Positions 37,613 through 48,881 of a stretch of 64,000 nucleotides of DNA are shown here, one piece after another. The notes beneath the pieces were generated by a model. The model searched no databases. It was not told the DNA's origin and was given only the letters and a program-made list of their open reading frames with translations. The DNA is taken from positions 1 through 64,000 of the forward strand of contig JAFDVI010000004.1 of the NCBI GenBank assembly GCA_018269055.1, read 5' to 3'. Both the position numbers and the translations under genes were made by a program. Every line of letters begins with the position of its first letter. Within the stretch, counting starts at the first letter, position 1. The stretch is from Acidobacteriota bacterium. Lineage in GTDB: Bacteria; Acidobacteriota; Blastocatellia; RBC074.

Positions 37613-40159
37613 ATGGCTATCGCTTCCGGCGTTCGATTCAACCAATACGTAATCCTTTCGCAGCTTGGCAGCGGCGGAATGGGGGAAATTTATCTGGCGC
37701 AGGACACGAAGCTGGGGCGGCGCGTGGCGCTGAAGTTGTTGCTGACGCATTTCACTTCGGACGAAGAACGCGTTCACCGTTTTGAACAGGAAGCGCGCGC
37801 GGCTTCGGCGCTCAATCATCCGAACATCATCACCATTTTTGAAATCGGCCACGACAACGCCACGCACTTCATCGCCACGGAATTTGTCGAAGGGCAGACA
37901 ATCAATCAGCGGCTGGCACTGGGCAAAATGGAGTTGGTGGATGTGCTGGACGTGGCGATTCAAGTCGCCAACGCCTTGACCGCCGCGCACGCTGCGGGAA
38001 TCGTTCATCGCGACATCAAGCCGGAAAACATCATGTTGCGACCCGACGGATACGTGAAGGTGTTGGATTTCGGTCTGGCCAAGTTGACTGAAACATTCGA
38101 TTCGGACGAAGACATCAGCACGGAAGCCGCGACCAAACCGTTGCGCGATACTTCGCCCGGCGTGATTATGGGGACGGTCAGTTATATGTCGCCGGAACAG
38201 GCGCGCGGCCATAAGGTGGATTCCCGCAGCGATTTGTTCAGTTTGGGCAGCGTGATTTACGAAATGGCCACCGGCCACAAACCTTTTCGCGGCGAAACCA
38301 TGAGCGACGTGATGGCCGCCGTCTTGGATTCCGAACCTCAACCCGTCACCACATTATTGCCCGGTGCGCCGTCGGAATTGCAGTGGATCGTTTCCAAAGC
38401 CCTGGCCAAAGATCGCGAAGCCCGGTACCAGACAGCCAAAGAATTCCTGAATGACCTGAAGCGGTTGAAGCAGCAGATGGAATTCAAAGCCGAGCAGGCG
38501 CGGTTGAATCGCACGACGCTGGTGGGCGAAGAAAGCGCTTCGTTTCGGCGCAGCACCGGCAGTTTGCGAAAAAGCGGAAGCGGCAGACATAGCGGCGGGA
38601 ATCGCAAACCAACCGGTGAAGTCACCCTCAGTTATGACACCGAAGTGATCGAAGCGCGCTCGGTTTCCAGCGCGGAGTTTCTGCTGGGCGAGCTTCGCCG
38701 CAATAAACGCGGATTTTTTCTGGCATCGTTTGTCGTGTTGGCGTTGGTGGCCGTCGGCGGTTATCAGTGGTTCAAGCCCAAGCCTCATCTGACAGATGCA
38801 ATCGCGGTATTGCCATTAACGCGGTTGAGCGCAGAACCGCTGACAGAATCCCTGTCTGATGGACTTACCGAAGGATTGATTCAAAGTCTGTCGCACATTC
38901 CCAAACTTAGAGTTCGTTCCATGATTTCCGTGCTGCGCTACAAACTCACCGGGTCGGCTCCGCCGCCAGACCCGCGCACGGTTGGCAATGAATTGCAGGT
39001 TCCAGTCGTTCTGACCGGCAGCATCGGCAAACGCGGAGAAATGATTTTCATCAACCTGGAACTGGTTGACGCCAAAGACAACAGCTACATCTGGGGACAA
39101 AAGTACGAACGCAAACCCGGCGATTTGATGGCCTTGCAGGTGGAAATCACGCGCGAAGTTTCCCAGCGGTTGCAGTTGGATTTGAACGCGCGGGAACAGG
39201 CTCTGCGCGAAGCCTATCAGTTGTATTTGCGCGGGCGCTATCACTGGAACCGCCGCACGCCCGCGGATTTGCGGCTGGGCGCGGATTTCTTTGAAAAAGC
39301 CATCCAGCGGGTTCCCAATTACGCGCCGGGATATGCAGGCCTGGCGGATTCCTACAACATGCTCGGTGCGTATGGCGCAATGCCGACGGTTGAGGCTTTG
39401 CCCAAAGCCAAAGCAGCCGCCGAACGTGCGGTCGCTATTGATGATTCCCTGGCCGAAGGTCACAACTCGCTGGGGTACGTCAAACACCGGTACGAGTGGG
39501 ATTGGGCAGGAGCCGAGCGGGAATTCAAACGCGCCATCGAGCTTGACCCCGGTTACGCTCCGGCGCACATCTGGTATTCCAACTATTTAAGCTCCATGGG
39601 GCGCATGGATGAGGCGATAGAAGAAGCCCGGCGTTGTCAGGAAATCGCACCGTTGTGGTTGCTGGCCGGCTCGCAACTGGCCTGGGTGCTGTATTACGCG
39701 GGCGAAAATGATCAGGCGATTGAACAAAGCCAGAAGATTCTTTCCATTGATCGCGGCTCGTTCGCCGCGCACCGATACGCCGGACTGGCGTATGTGCAAC
39801 AGGGAAAATATCGCGAAGCGATTGAATCCCTGACAAAAGCTCGCGAACTTTCCGGCAATTCGCCTGTGGTGGTGGCGGCGCTGGCTTACACGCACGCCAT
39901 CAGCGGCAATAAAGCAGAAGCGCAGAAGCTGATGAACGAATTCAATGTCGGCACTTCTCAACACAAGGTGCCCGCCTATGATTTGGCCATCGTATACGCC
40001 GGTATGGGCGAAAAAGAAAAAGCCTTCTCCTGGTTGGAGAAGGCTTTTGAAGAACACAGCGAATACCTGCCATTTTTGCGCGTCGAACCGAGACTGCATT
40101 CCCTTCATTCCGATCCGCGGTTTGCCGAACTGCTCAAACGGCTGAACCTGCCGCAGTAA
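37613..40159 (+). CDS. Membrane Ser/Thr protein kinase with TolB-like and TPR regions
   Basis: 848 residues. The kinase domain (about 12-290) is complete: LGSGGMGEIYLA, VALKLL, HRDIKPENIM (about 132), DFGLAKL (about 151) and GTVSYMSPEQARG. A basic, Ser-rich linker leads to one membrane helix (about 364-384). The outer part begins with an AIAVLPLTRL-type TolB-N-like domain (about 395-540: SDGLTEGLIQSLSHIPKLRV, VLTGSI, NSYIWGQKY), followed by about six TPR units to the end. This architecture is common in Acidobacteriota; it may sense envelope signals through the TPRs. It converges on the ECF sigma gene with 22 bases between stops. Confidence 0.92.
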   Translation: MAIASGVRFNQYVILSQLGSGGMGEIYLAQDTKLGRRVALKLLLTHFTSDEERVHRFEQEARAASALNHPNIITIFEIGHDNATHFIATEFVEGQTINQRLALGKMELVDVLDVAIQVANALTAAHAAGIVHRDIKPENIMLRPDGYVKVLDFGLAKLTETFDSDEDISTEAATKPLRDTSPGVIMGTVSYMSPEQARGHKVDSRSDLFSLGSVIYEMATGHKPFRGETMSDVMAAVLDSEPQPVTTLLPGAPSELQWIVSKALAKDREARYQTAKEFLNDLKRLKQQMEFKAEQARLNRTTLVGEESASFRRSTGSLRKSGSGRHSGGNRKPTGEVTLSYDTEVIEARSVSSAEFLLGELRRNKRGFFLASFVVLALVAVGGYQWFKPKPHLTDAIAVLPLTRLSAEPLTESLSDGLTEGLIQSLSHIPKLRVRSMISVLRYKLTGSAPPPDPRTVGNELQVPVVLTGSIGKRGEMIFINLELVDAKDNSYIWGQKYERKPGDLMALQVEITREVSQRLQLDLNAREQALREAYQLYLRGRYHWNRRTPADLRLGADFFEKAIQRVPNYAPGYAGLADSYNMLGAYGAMPTVEALPKAKAAAERAVAIDDSLAEGHNSLGYVKHRYEWDWAGAEREFKRAIELDPGYAPAHIWYSNYLSSMGRMDEAIEEARRCQEIAPLWLLAGSQLAWVLYYAGENDQAIEQSQKILSIDRGSFAAHRYAGLAYVQQGKYREAIESLTKARELSGNSPVVVAALAYTHAISGNKAEAQKLMNEFNVGTSQHKVPAYDLAIVYAGMGEKEKAFSWLEKAFEEHSEYLPFLRVEPRLHSLHSDPRFAELLKRLNLPQ

Positions 40160-40181
40160 AGTTGTCAAAATGCTCTCAGGC

Positions 40182-40739
40182 TCAGGCGACTGCTTCAATG
40201 CCGAGGGGTGCAGCGTGTCTGATGCCGTAACCGGCGGCGAAAGTGGATAGTTCGTTTTGCAGCAACTTCCTGCCACGGCTCAATCGAGACATCACCGTGC
40301 CAATCGGAATGCCAGCGATTTCGGCAACTTCCTTGTATGAAAACTCCTGTACATCGGCCAGCATGATTACTGCGCGATAATGTTCCGGCAATTTGGCAAA
40401 CGCCGCCAGGACCTCTTCATCACACAGATCTTGCGGAACGGGTTCTTCGGCGGCGACTTTAGCCATCATTTCTTCCTGCTGTTCGGTAGCCTGGCCCAAT
40501 CGAAACCATTTGCGGCGGTGATGCGACACCACATGAAACAAAATCTTGAACAACCAGGCACGGCAATTAGTTCCCGCCTCAAAGCGATGAAACGATTTCC
40601 AAGCCTGCAAGAATGTTTCCTGGACAATGTCCTCGGCTTCGGTGACGTTGCCAATCACGCGGCGAGCCGTTCGATACAAATCGTTCATGTGCGGCAAGGC
40701 AACGGATTCAAAATCTTCCATGGTGAATCTGGGGTTCAT
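40182..40739 (-). CDS. ECF-type sigma factor
   Basis: 185 residues. Region 2 (DLYRTARRVIGNVTEAEDIV and the following QETFLQAWKSFHRF) and region 4 (LPEHYRAVIMLADVQEFSYK, then EIAGIPIGTVMSRLSRGRKLL) are intact; there is no region 1 or 3, which defines ECF sigma factors. The ATG (40737-40739) overlaps the upstream STAS gene's TGA as ATGA and has AGGAG inside that gene, so the two are translationally coupled. No anti-sigma factor with membrane or zinc domain is next to it. The STAS partner suggests control by partner switching rather than by a classical zinc anti-sigma factor. Confidence 0.9.
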   Translation of the reverse strand: MNPRFTMEDFESVALPHMNDLYRTARRVIGNVTEAEDIVQETFLQAWKSFHRFEAGTNCRAWLFKILFHVVSHHRRKWFRLGQATEQQEEMMAKVAAEEPVPQDLCDEEVLAAFAKLPEHYRAVIMLADVQEFSYKEVAEIAGIPIGTVMSRLSRGRKLLQNELSTFAAGYGIRHAAPLGIEAVA

Positions 40740-41017
40740 CGTTGTTCTCCTGAATTGGGTGCGCCTTTCAGTTGTTCATTCAGAAAAGGCGAGCAGTTGA
40801 CGAATACGACCTGACGCCGGGCGAGGTCCCGAAACAAATTGACTCCCTCACGATCCACAAACAGCAGTTCCGCCAAATCAATCGTCAGTGCCTGTCCGCT
40901 CCTCAGAGCCGTTTCGACCGCCTGACTGACTTCCAAAACTGCCGTGCCGATCACTTCTCCTTCTAATCGCAATGTTTTCGTTCCGTTCGAGACTCCAACC
41001 TCTGAAATCCTTAGCAT
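40736..41017 (-). CDS. STAS-domain protein (anti-anti-sigma-like)
   Basis: 93 residues. The fold order matches SpoIIAA-type STAS proteins: TKTLRLEGEVIG, ALTIDLAELLFVDREGVNLF. At the site where SpoIIAA has D-S-S-G with the phosphorylated second Ser, this protein has D-R-E-G, so it cannot be switched by that phosphorylation and may mimic the phosphorylated state. I start at ATG 41015-41017 because GGAGAAACAGC lies before it; the open frame extends 67 codons further without STAS features. It is coupled to the ECF sigma gene by a 4-base overlap. Confidence 0.8.
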   Translation of the reverse strand: MLRISEVGVSNGTKTLRLEGEVIGTAVLEVSQAVETALRSGQALTIDLAELLFVDREGVNLFRDLARRQVVFVNCSPFLNEQLKGAPNSGEQR

Positions 41018-41342
41018 GCTGTTTCTCCAATTTGATAATTTCCGAACCGAGGTATGGCAAGGCTCAAGCCACGAGACCCAATGGCCAAAATTTTCCATCA
41101 ACTCATTGATTTCACTGGAATTAGACTTTTCCCTGAATTTGGCGTAGGCCTCTTGAGCTTTGATGGCCACGAAATTTGGTGGGTAGGTTGGTGGTTTGGT
41201 GGTGGTGGCTCCCACCAAATTTGGTGGAAGGAGCGCAACCAGCCAGGATTGCGCTGCATTCTGAATTCAATTCTTCAGAGAACTCCGCAACCATGGCTGG
41301 TTGCGCTACATTTTCCAGGGAGGAAATTTCAGATAGGTGGGG
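41018..41342. other. Intergenic region with several short palindromes
   Basis: 325 bases. CCACCAAATTTGGTGG (41212-41227) is a perfect 16-bp palindrome, with the near copy CCACGAAATTTGGTGG at 41167-41182. GCGCAACCAGCCA (41233-41245) and TGGCTGGTTGCGC (41294-41306) form a 13-bp inverted repeat. The region lies between the STAS/sigma operon and the end of the sigma54-activator gene. Confidence 0.6.
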
Positions 41343-44300
41343 CTAGGGTCGTGTGATGCCCAGTTTTTTCATCCGCCCGCGCAAGGTGTTGGGATGCAGG
41401 TTGAGAACTTTTGCTGCGCCGCGTTCGCCTTCTATGATCCAGCCGGTTTGTTCCAGCACGGTCAGAATGTGGCGGCGCTGAATGTCGTCAATGGACATTG
41501 GAGTGGCAACTTCGGCTTTTGAAATCGCAGGTTCCGGTGACGCAACTTGTTCGTGCCTGGCGGTTGCCGATGCAGCGTTTTCCGTGGAAGCCTGGAATAG
41601 GTCGCGATCCAGCGTCAGCAATCTGCCCGTCGCCAGAACGACGCCGCGTTCGATGATGTTTTGCAGTTCGCGTATATTGCCTGGCCAGGAGTAAGCGAGC
41701 AGCAATTCCATTGTTTCGCGCGAAATGCCCTCGAGGTGTTTGCCGAACTTTCGCGCAAAACGCGTCAAAAAGAAGAGCGCGATTTGCGATATATCGCTTC
41801 GCCGTTCGCGCAGCGAAGGCACGTCAAGCGGCAAAACATTCAATCGGTAATACAAATCGGAACGGAATCGTCCCGCGCGAACGGCGGCTTCCAGGTTTCG
41901 ATTCGTGGCGGCAATGATGCGAACGTTGACGCGCTGCGTGCGGCTGCTGCCGACGGGTTCAAATTCCTGTTCCTGCAATACGCGCAGCAGTTTGACCTGC
42001 GTGTCCAGCGGCAATTCGCCGACTTCGTCCAGGAAGACGGTGCCGCCATCGGCCAGCTCGAATCGCCCAATGCGTTTATCGCTTGCGCCTGTGAACGCGC
42101 CTTTGACATGGCCGAACAATTCGCTTTCCACCAGACCGGCGGAAATGGCTCCGCAATTGACTTTGACCAAAGGTCGGTCGCGACGCGGGCTGCGGTTGTG
42201 AACCGCACGGGCAATCAGTTCCTTGCCGGTTCCGGTTTCGCCCAAAATCAATACGGTGGCATCCGTCGGCGCAACCATTTCCACACGATGCAATACTTCC
42301 AGCAATGCAGGACTGCCGCCGACGATTTCTTCAAAGTTGTGTTGTTGGCGAATTTCTTCCTGCAAGTACGTGTTTTCGGCGTACAAACGATTTTTCAATC
42401 GTTCGACTTCCTCCATTGCCCGGCGCAATTCTTCTTCAGCGTGTTGCCGTTCCAATTCAGCCCCGGCGCGCGCGGCGAAAATTTTCAGCATCGGCAGGTA
42501 TTGCTTCACTTCGGCAATCGGACCTTCATCCAGCACGGCCAGATGGCCAATCACCGCGCCGGCAAAATTGCGCAGCGGAATTCCCAGATAACTTTCGGCT
42601 TGTAACTGAACCAGGTCGGTATCCTGCGGAAACAGTTGTTGAATGCCCGCCGGGTAATGGCAAATCTCGCCTTCCAGCACGCGCAAACACGGCGTTTGCG
42701 AAATGTCGTATTCGATGTTGTCTGATAGGTGATCCTTCATCCAGAAAGCCAGCGTGCGCGCGTGCGTTTTTTTATCGCCACTGCATTGCGTGATAAACGC
42801 GTAACTGACTCTGAGCGTAGCCGCCAAATGACGAACCAGCGAAGCAAAAAAATCGCTGCCTGTGACAGCCGCAGTGCCTTCGGCGATGGAGCGCAAAATC
42901 CGTTCGGTTTCGGTGCGACGGGCAATTTCCTGCTTCATTTCCCCGTACAGCCGCGCGTTGTCGAGCGAGATGGCCGCCTGAGCGGACAGCATCTGGCAGA
43001 TCAAAATCCTATCCGGCGTAAACACGCCGGCTGCCTGATTGTTTTCCAGATATAGAACTCCAACCAGACGTCCTTGATCCGTCAGCAAAGCGCAAAGCAC
43101 GGAACGCGGTCGCCGTCGCGCTATGTAAGGGTCGCGCGCAAAGCGGTCATCGCTGGCGGCATCGGCAAGGACTACATTTTCCCTGGTTCGCCGTACGTAA
43201 TTGATGATGCTGATTGGAACGTTCACCGCATCCGGCAATGGAATTGCGCCGCTTGGCTTGACATCGGTTGCGTCCAACGAACCTTCCGCGCGAATGTGCG
43301 GCTCGTCATCCTGTTCCAGAATCAAATACCCGCGCTCGGCTCCGGCGTTTTCGATGACGATGCGCATTAATTTATCCAACAGCTTGTCGAGTTCGATTTC
43401 TCCGGCAATGGCACGCGCGGCTTTCATGACGGTGGAAAAGTCCAAACTTTCCGTTGAGCCGTTCACCTTCTCGGATTGCACCAGACGCACGGTGGAGGCG
43501 ATTGTCGCGGAGGTAAAAAATTCAGGATGTCGGCGTTCCAGATCAGCGACTTTTGCCGTGGCTCCCCATCGGGCATAAGCGTCGCGCGCTTCGGAAAAAA
43601 ACACCGCAGCAATTTTGGGACGCTTTCGCTCGAGCCAGAATCGCGCATACAGTTCATTGGCCAAGGCCTGATGCTGAATGGTTCCGGTTTCGGAGGCGCA
43701 AGCAATCGCCCGTTCATACAATTCCATTGCCGAAAGTTCACGTCCTGAGACCCGCTCGATTTCCGCCGACAACAACAACGACCAACAGAGAAAATTCTCC
43801 GGGCAGCTTTCAGCCAGAATCGCCAGGGAATGTTTGGCCGTCTCGGCTTCGAGAAAGGATTGAGAATCCCGCTCGCGCTCCAATCTGCAATTCAGCAACC
43901 CATTCCAGAAATCAAATTCTACGGGCCAGATCGTTCCAGACAGATGGCGCGCGTTTTCGCGCGCAATCCGCACCATCTCCATCGCCCGAGCGTCATCGTC
44001 AAACAAATAGCAAAGTTTCAGTTTGACGACGGCATGAAACATCGTGAAAAACGGATTGCCGCGATACGCTTCGATATACGCGTTTTCGTCAAAATCCTGA
44101 TCTGAAAGCGACAGCGGCGATTCGGTGTCTCCGCGCAATGCCTTCGCCCAGTTGATGAACAATTTCAGTGAATCGGCAAACCCCGTAATTTTCAGTTTTT
44201 TGATGAGCGCCAGATTGGGTGAAAGCTCGCGGACAAATTGCGACAAGTCTTGCGCCGCCAACATCGCCGGCCAGGCTTCGGTGCTGGCGCCATAAGCCGC

Positions 44301-47063
44301 GTAGAGAAAATCGCCGCTTTCCAGCCCGCTGCGGCACGCTTCTCTGGCGAGAGCGACGCAATCACGCATTGGTTTTCGCCACAAATTCACATGGGCATGA
44401 ACCTGTTGGTAAATCTTTGCTCGCAGCCGGGAATCGTTAAACCGTTCATTGACGGCCAGAGCCAGCCTGCCGAATTGATACGCCGATTCGTAATCCTGTA
44501 AGACCGGCCCGACCGTGATGGCATGCGTGACATACCCATACGCAGACTCTTCGGCGTTGCCGTGCGTTAGCGACAATCGCACCATCGTCGCCGAAAACAA
44601 TCTGGCCAAAATCGCGTCACCCAAAATATAGGTCGAAGACCAGATCGTCGTCAGGATGTTCAATACCATGCGGATTTCAGGATCGGTCATCGTCGGCAGG
44701 TCAATCAGCGACGCGATACTGCGCCCATTCAACAACGATTGAATCGCGTTGAGTTCGCTCTCCAACGCCGCCTGTTTTCCTTCGTTGGAATCGGGAAAGG
44801 TCACGCCAAACAATGCCAGGGCTTCGCGCGCGCAAACCTGTGCGTCGGCATAACGCGAAGCGTTTTCGCATTGCACCATTCGCAACCGGTACGCTTTTGC
44901 CCTATCCAGTTTGTTGGCCGCATGCGTCAGCGCCAGTCCGACGCCGCGTTCGGCTAGTTCAAAATCGCCGCACAAGTACCGGCATTCGGCGGCTTCCAGA
45001 TGCAGCGCGAAACTGAGTTCATAATCCAGTTTCCAGCAATCTTCATCCAGCAGGCTTAAACCGGTTTTCAGATATTCCAGGGCCGCCGCGTGCGCCGTTG
45101 ACGATTTCGCCTTCAACCCGGCATTCAGATTCAACCGAGCCAGATTCATTCGCTCGATTTTCTCGAAAATCAAATCGCTGGCCAGATTCAAATGGTGCGC
45201 AATGTCGAACAGCTTTTCATCGGAGTTCTGTTTGTCGGCGTGTTCCAGCAACAAACGTCCCACCGCCAGATGAACCGGCTTCCTCCACGCATCCGTAATC
45301 AATCCGTAGGCCGCCTGTTGCACGCGATCATGCAAAAACGCGTAGGAGTTGGGTGTTGGAGGATTGGAGCTGGGTTCGGATGCAAGCAGCAACAAGCCTT
45401 CGTCAACTGCTTGTCGCAAATTTTTCGCTGCGGCCTCCAGCGATTGTTCGCTGACGACGGACAGTGTGCCAAGGTCAAATTGATTGCCGATGCACGAAGC
45501 CAGCGTCAGCGCTCGCTGAGTCGTTTCAGAAAGGCGCTGAATTTTTCGCGTCATCAAATCCACCACATTGTCCGTCAATGGCGCGCGGGCGATGGCTTCG
45601 ACCCGATATTTCCATTTGCCTTGGCGAGGGTCGAAAGTCAAAAAACCTTCCTGCTCCAACGCCTTCAAAAACTGAATGACGAAAAACGGATTGCCCCCGG
45701 TTTTTTCCAACACCAATCGCGCCAGCGGGGCAGCCTCTTCCGCCGAACCGCGCAAGGAATCACGAACCAGCAGTGTCAAATCCGCCAGCCGCAATGGCTC
45801 CAACACGACGCGATTCAGGTTGACGCCAGTGGTTTCCAGTTCGTTAAACACACGCGTCAGCGCATGCCCCGCGTCCACTTCGTTGTCGCGATACGCGCCG
45901 ATCAAAAACAGCGCCTGAATCTCCCGGCTGCTCAGCAAAGGTTGCAACAAGCTCAGCGTCGCCGAATCCGCCCACTGCAAATCATCCAGAAAGATCACCA
46001 ACGGATGATCCCGGCGCGCAATCGCCGCGACAAAATTCTGAAATACCAGTTGAAACCGGTTGAGCGCTTCTGTCGGCCCGACGGCGGGAACCGGCTGTTG
46101 TGTGCCGATGAGCAATTCAATTTCCGGCATGACCTCGGCCAGCACGCCGCCGTTGACTCCCAACGCCGCATCCAACTCGTTTCGCCAGACGGCCAATCGC
46201 TCTTCGCTTTCGGTCAATAACTGGCGAATCAATCCACGAAACGCCTGAATCAATGCGCCAAAGGGATTCGTGCGAACAACCTGATCAAATTTGCCGGAAA
46301 TGAAATACCCTTTTTGCTGAACGATGGGTTTGTACAGTTCCTGAATCAGGGAGGTTTTACCGATTCCCGAATACCCGGTTACCAGCAGCATCGCGCCCGC
46401 TTCCGCACGACGTTCGCAAGCATCCTCGAATCCCTGCAGCAATTTTTCAACTTCCGGCTCTCGACCATAAAGCCGCTGCGAAATCATCAATCGGTCGGAA
46501 ACATCATGTTCACCGAGCGAAAACGAACTCACCGTTTGACGCTTTGCCCATTCTTCGGCGCAACGGTCCAGGTCTGCGTTCAACCCGGCCAGGCTTTGGT
46601 AACGATCTTCCGCCGTTTTGGCCAGAAGCTTCATCACAATTTGCGAAACAGGTTCGGGAATCTTCGCATCCAATTCGGCAGGCGCAGGCGGTGTTTTGGC
46701 GATGTGCCAGTGGATCAGTTCCAACGAATCTTCGGAAACAAAGGGCGGCGCTCCCGTCAGTAGTTCGTAAAAAACAACTCCAAGCAAATAAAAATCCGAC
46801 CGGTAATCCACCGAGCGGTTCATGCGCCCGGTTTGTTCCGGCGAAAGATACGCGAGCGAAGTGCCGCGTAATGTCGGTTTGGCTTCTCCCGCTTCGTCGC
46901 ACCAACGGTGTTGCAAAAACTCAGGGAAGTTTTGAATCGGTGAATGGTTCTGCGGACTGTGTTCAGCCAGCAATGCGACCAGCCGTTTGGCAGCATTGAA
47001 AAACTCATCCAGCGACAATCGCGCATGAATTTTCTGCCCTGATTCATTGCCGGGAAGTTGCAT
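41343..47063 (-). CDS. Giant sigma54-dependent activator fused to NTPase, GAF and kinase remnant
   Basis: 1906 residues. About 66-170: only the C-terminal lobe of a Ser/Thr kinase ([20 protein letters not shown]); the glycine loop, catalytic HRD and DFG are absent. About 195-480: AAA_16/STAND-type ATPase (Walker [10 protein letters not shown] at 230-238, Walker B VIFLDD at 356-361). A long helical-repeat region runs to about 1240. Two GAF-type domains lie near 1260-1410 and 1430-1570. A coiled coil leads to the sigma54 AAA+ domain (1579-1824; [14 protein letters not shown] at 1656-1661 that contacts sigma54, DEVGELPL) and a Fis-type helix-turn-helix (about 1858-1906, ending [14 protein letters not shown]). 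It would sense signals through GAF and helical repeats and switch on sigma54 promoters. GAGG precedes the ATG by 4-5 bases; it starts 39 bases after the acyl-CoA dehydrogenase gene. Confidence 0.88.
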   Translation of the reverse strand: MQLPGNESGQKIHARLSLDEFFNAAKRLVALLAEHSPQNHSPIQNFPEFLQHRWCDEAGEAKPTLRGTSLAYLSPEQTGRMNRSVDYRSDFYLLGVVFYELLTGAPPFVSEDSLELIHWHIAKTPPAPAELDAKIPEPVSQIVMKLLAKTAEDRYQSLAGLNADLDRCAEEWAKRQTVSSFSLGEHDVSDRLMISQRLYGREPEVEKLLQGFEDACERRAEAGAMLLVTGYSGIGKTSLIQELYKPIVQQKGYFISGKFDQVVRTNPFGALIQAFRGLIRQLLTESEERLAVWRNELDAALGVNGGVLAEVMPEIELLIGTQQPVPAVGPTEALNRFQLVFQNFVAAIARRDHPLVIFLDDLQWADSATLSLLQPLLSSREIQALFLIGAYRDNEVDAGHALTRVFNELETTGVNLNRVVLEPLRLADLTLLVRDSLRGSAEEAAPLARLVLEKTGGNPFFVIQFLKALEQEGFLTFDPRQGKWKYRVEAIARAPLTDNVVDLMTRKIQRLSETTQRALTLASCIGNQFDLGTLSVVSEQSLEAAAKNLRQAVDEGLLLLASEPSSNPPTPNSYAFLHDRVQQAAYGLITDAWRKPVHLAVGRLLLEHADKQNSDEKLFDIAHHLNLASDLIFEKIERMNLARLNLNAGLKAKSSTAHAAALEYLKTGLSLLDEDCWKLDYELSFALHLEAAECRYLCGDFELAERGVGLALTHAANKLDRAKAYRLRMVQCENASRYADAQVCAREALALFGVTFPDSNEGKQAALESELNAIQSLLNGRSIASLIDLPTMTDPEIRMVLNILTTIWSSTYILGDAILARLFSATMVRLSLTHGNAEESAYGYVTHAITVGPVLQDYESAYQFGRLALAVNERFNDSRLRAKIYQQVHAHVNLWRKPMRDCVALAREACRSGLESGDFLYAAYGASTEAWPAMLAAQDLSQFVRELSPNLALIKKLKITGFADSLKLFINWAKALRGDTESPLSLSDQDFDENAYIEAYRGNPFFTMFHAVVKLKLCYLFDDDARAMEMVRIARENARHLSGTIWPVEFDFWNGLLNCRLERERDSQSFLEAETAKHSLAILAESCPENFLCWSLLLSAEIERVSGRELSAMELYERAIACASETGTIQHQALANELYARFWLERKRPKIAAVFFSEARDAYARWGATAKVADLERRHPEFFTSATIASTVRLVQSEKVNGSTESLDFSTVMKAARAIAGEIELDKLLDKLMRIVIENAGAERGYLILEQDDEPHIRAEGSLDATDVKPSGAIPLPDAVNVPISIINYVRRTRENVVLADAASDDRFARDPYIARRRPRSVLCALLTDQGRLVGVLYLENNQAAGVFTPDRILICQMLSAQAAISLDNARLYGEMKQEIARRTETERILRSIAEGTAAVTGSDFFASLVRHLAATLRVSYAFITQCSGDKKTHARTLAFWMKDHLSDNIEYDISQTPCLRVLEGEICHYPAGIQQLFPQDTDLVQLQAESYLGIPLRNFAGAVIGHLAVLDEGPIAEVKQYLPMLKIFAARAGAELERQHAEEELRRAMEEVERLKNRLYAENTYLQEEIRQQHNFEEIVGGSPALLEVLHRVEMVAPTDATVLILGETGTGKELIARAVHNRSPRRDRPLVKVNCGAISAGLVESELFGHVKGAFTGASDKRIGRFELADGGTVFLDEVGELPLDTQVKLLRVLQEQEFEPVGSSRTQRVNVRIIAATNRNLEAAVRAGRFRSDLYYRLNVLPLDVPSLRERRSDISQIALFFLTRFARKFGKHLEGISRETMELLLAYSWPGNIRELQNIIERGVVLATGRLLTLDRDLFQASTENAASATARHEQVASPEPAISKAEVATPMSIDDIQRRHILTVLEQTGWIIEGERGAAKVLNLHPNTLRGRMKKLGITRP

Positions 47064-47102
47064 ACAGCCTCGATTTTGGGGTACGGCGTCGCTAAGGCGA
47101 AA

Positions 47103-48842
47103 TCACCACAAATACCGATTGGCTTCGATCATTGCGTCGGCAATGCGTCGCCGGGCCGCGATGGTGTTGACGGGACGGTGGATGGACAACCGCTCGAAGG
47201 CTTCGCGCAATCGTTTGGGTTCGTTCAGTCCTGCGGCCAGATTGCTGGCGGAAACCGCTACGCGATCCGTCGCATCGCTGGCATAGGCGCAAGTCAGGTC
47301 AACGGCCAGCGAACATTGTTCGCGCCCTTTGGCGGCGATCAGCTTTTCGGTTCTCAAAAGCGCGCTTTCAATGGCGTAGGTTTCAATCACGATGTCGGCG
47401 GCCAGCGCAACGACTTCTTGTTCTTCGCTGAATTTATCGCCATAGGTTTCGGCGATGGCCGCCAGAGCCAGCTTGGCCGTCTCTTTGACGTTTTTCAGCG
47501 AGCGATACACATACGTCAACCCTTCGCTGCCCGGATCGGTGATCGTTCGGTCAAGAATATCGCTGATTTCTTCATACAGGTTTGGCAACCGATCTTTGGC
47601 CGCGCCTTTCAGCAACCGTGTCGGAATAATCATCCGGTTGATTTCGTTCGTGCCTTCATAGATGCGCGTGATGCGCGCATCGCGGTAGGCGCGTTCCGCC
47701 GGATAATCCTTGGAATAACCGTATCCGCCATACACCTGAACGGTTTCATCGGTTACCAAGGCCAACGCTTCGCTGGTCCAAACTTTGATAATGGAACATT
47801 CGACGGCAAATTGTTCGATGGCCTTGAGCGCCTGCATCGGATCGGCGGCGTCAATCGTTTCCAGGGATTGATCAATTGCGCCCAGCGTTCGCCAAACCAG
47901 CGCATCGCCCACATAACAACGAACCGCCATTTCGGCCAGTTTGCGCTTGATCAATCCGAAACTGGCGATGGCTCGATTGAATTGATGACGTTCTTTGGAA
48001 TAGGCAATCGCGTTGTCGAGCGCGAACTTGGCGCCGCCGATGTTCCGGCTGCCGAGTTTCAACCGGCCGAGGTTCAAAATGTTGAACGCGACCACGTGGC
48101 CTTTGCCGATTTCGCCGAGCACGTTTTCGACAGGCACTTTGGCGTCTTCCAACATCACCGCCGTCGTCGAACTGCCGTCCAGGCCGAGCTTTTTCTCTTC
48201 GTGGCCGGGAACCACCCCGGGACCTTTTTCGACAATGAAAGCCGTGAACTTTTCGCCATCTACTTTGGCAAAGACGATGAAAATGTCGGCAAAGCCACCG
48301 TTGGTGATCCACATTTTCTGCCCGCGCAAAATGTAATGTTTGCCGTCTTCGCTCAATGTGGCTTTGGTTTTGGCGGCCAGGGCATCGGAACCCGATCCGG
48401 GTTCCGTCAAACAATACGCCGCGATCCATTCGCCCGTGGCCAGCTTCGGCAAATACTTTGCGCGTTGTTCCGCCGTGCCGAAATAGACAATCGGTAGGGT
48501 TCCGATCGTGGTGTGGGCGCCCAGAGAAGCGCCGAACGAGGGCATGACCGCAATCTGTTCGCCAACGTATGCCGAACTGACTTTGTCCAATCCCATTCCG
48601 CCATAGGCTTCGGGAATGTCCACGCGCAGTAAATCCAGTTCGCCCGCTTTCAGCAACAGTTCGCGCGTCACCGGCCAATCTTTGGCGTAAATCTGCTCAG
48701 AACGCGTCACGACTTCCTTTTGCATGAACTCGGCGGCCACGCTGGCAAACATCTGCTGCTCTTCGCTGATGTCTTCGCGGGTGAAAACTTCTTCGGGTGA
48801 GCGCTCTTCAAACAGGAAACTGCCGCCTTTGATGATTGCCAT
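47103..48842 (-). CDS. Acyl-CoA dehydrogenase
   Basis: 579 residues, longer than the usual ~380 because of an added C-terminal helical domain (about 430-579), as in the VLCAD/ACAD9-like branch. FAD-dependent; it introduces the alpha-beta double bond in fatty acid oxidation. YCLTEPGSGSDA and WITNGGFADIFIVFA contact FAD and substrate; RIYEGTNEINR near residue 410 holds the catalytic Glu, and VYGGYGYSKDYPAER is also conserved. AAGGA precedes the ATG. It lies between a Fur-family gene and the sigma54 activator on the same strand. Electron acceptor (ETF) genes are not in view. Confidence 0.93.
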   Translation of the reverse strand: MAIIKGGSFLFEERSPEEVFTREDISEEQQMFASVAAEFMQKEVVTRSEQIYAKDWPVTRELLLKAGELDLLRVDIPEAYGGMGLDKVSSAYVGEQIAVMPSFGASLGAHTTIGTLPIVYFGTAEQRAKYLPKLATGEWIAAYCLTEPGSGSDALAAKTKATLSEDGKHYILRGQKMWITNGGFADIFIVFAKVDGEKFTAFIVEKGPGVVPGHEEKKLGLDGSSTTAVMLEDAKVPVENVLGEIGKGHVVAFNILNLGRLKLGSRNIGGAKFALDNAIAYSKERHQFNRAIASFGLIKRKLAEMAVRCYVGDALVWRTLGAIDQSLETIDAADPMQALKAIEQFAVECSIIKVWTSEALALVTDETVQVYGGYGYSKDYPAERAYRDARITRIYEGTNEINRMIIPTRLLKGAAKDRLPNLYEEISDILDRTITDPGSEGLTYVYRSLKNVKETAKLALAAIAETYGDKFSEEQEVVALAADIVIETYAIESALLRTEKLIAAKGREQCSLAVDLTCAYASDATDRVAVSASNLAAGLNEPKRLREAFERLSIHRPVNTIAARRRIADAMIEANRYLW

Positions 48843-48881
48843 GTTGTTGATCCTTTCGTCGAAACTTGCTGAGCGGCGGTC

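Noticed and set aside
41018-41218. 67-codon N-terminal extension of the STAS protein
   Set aside because: No STAS features, runs through palindromic repeats, and a good ribosome site precedes the internal ATG at 41017.
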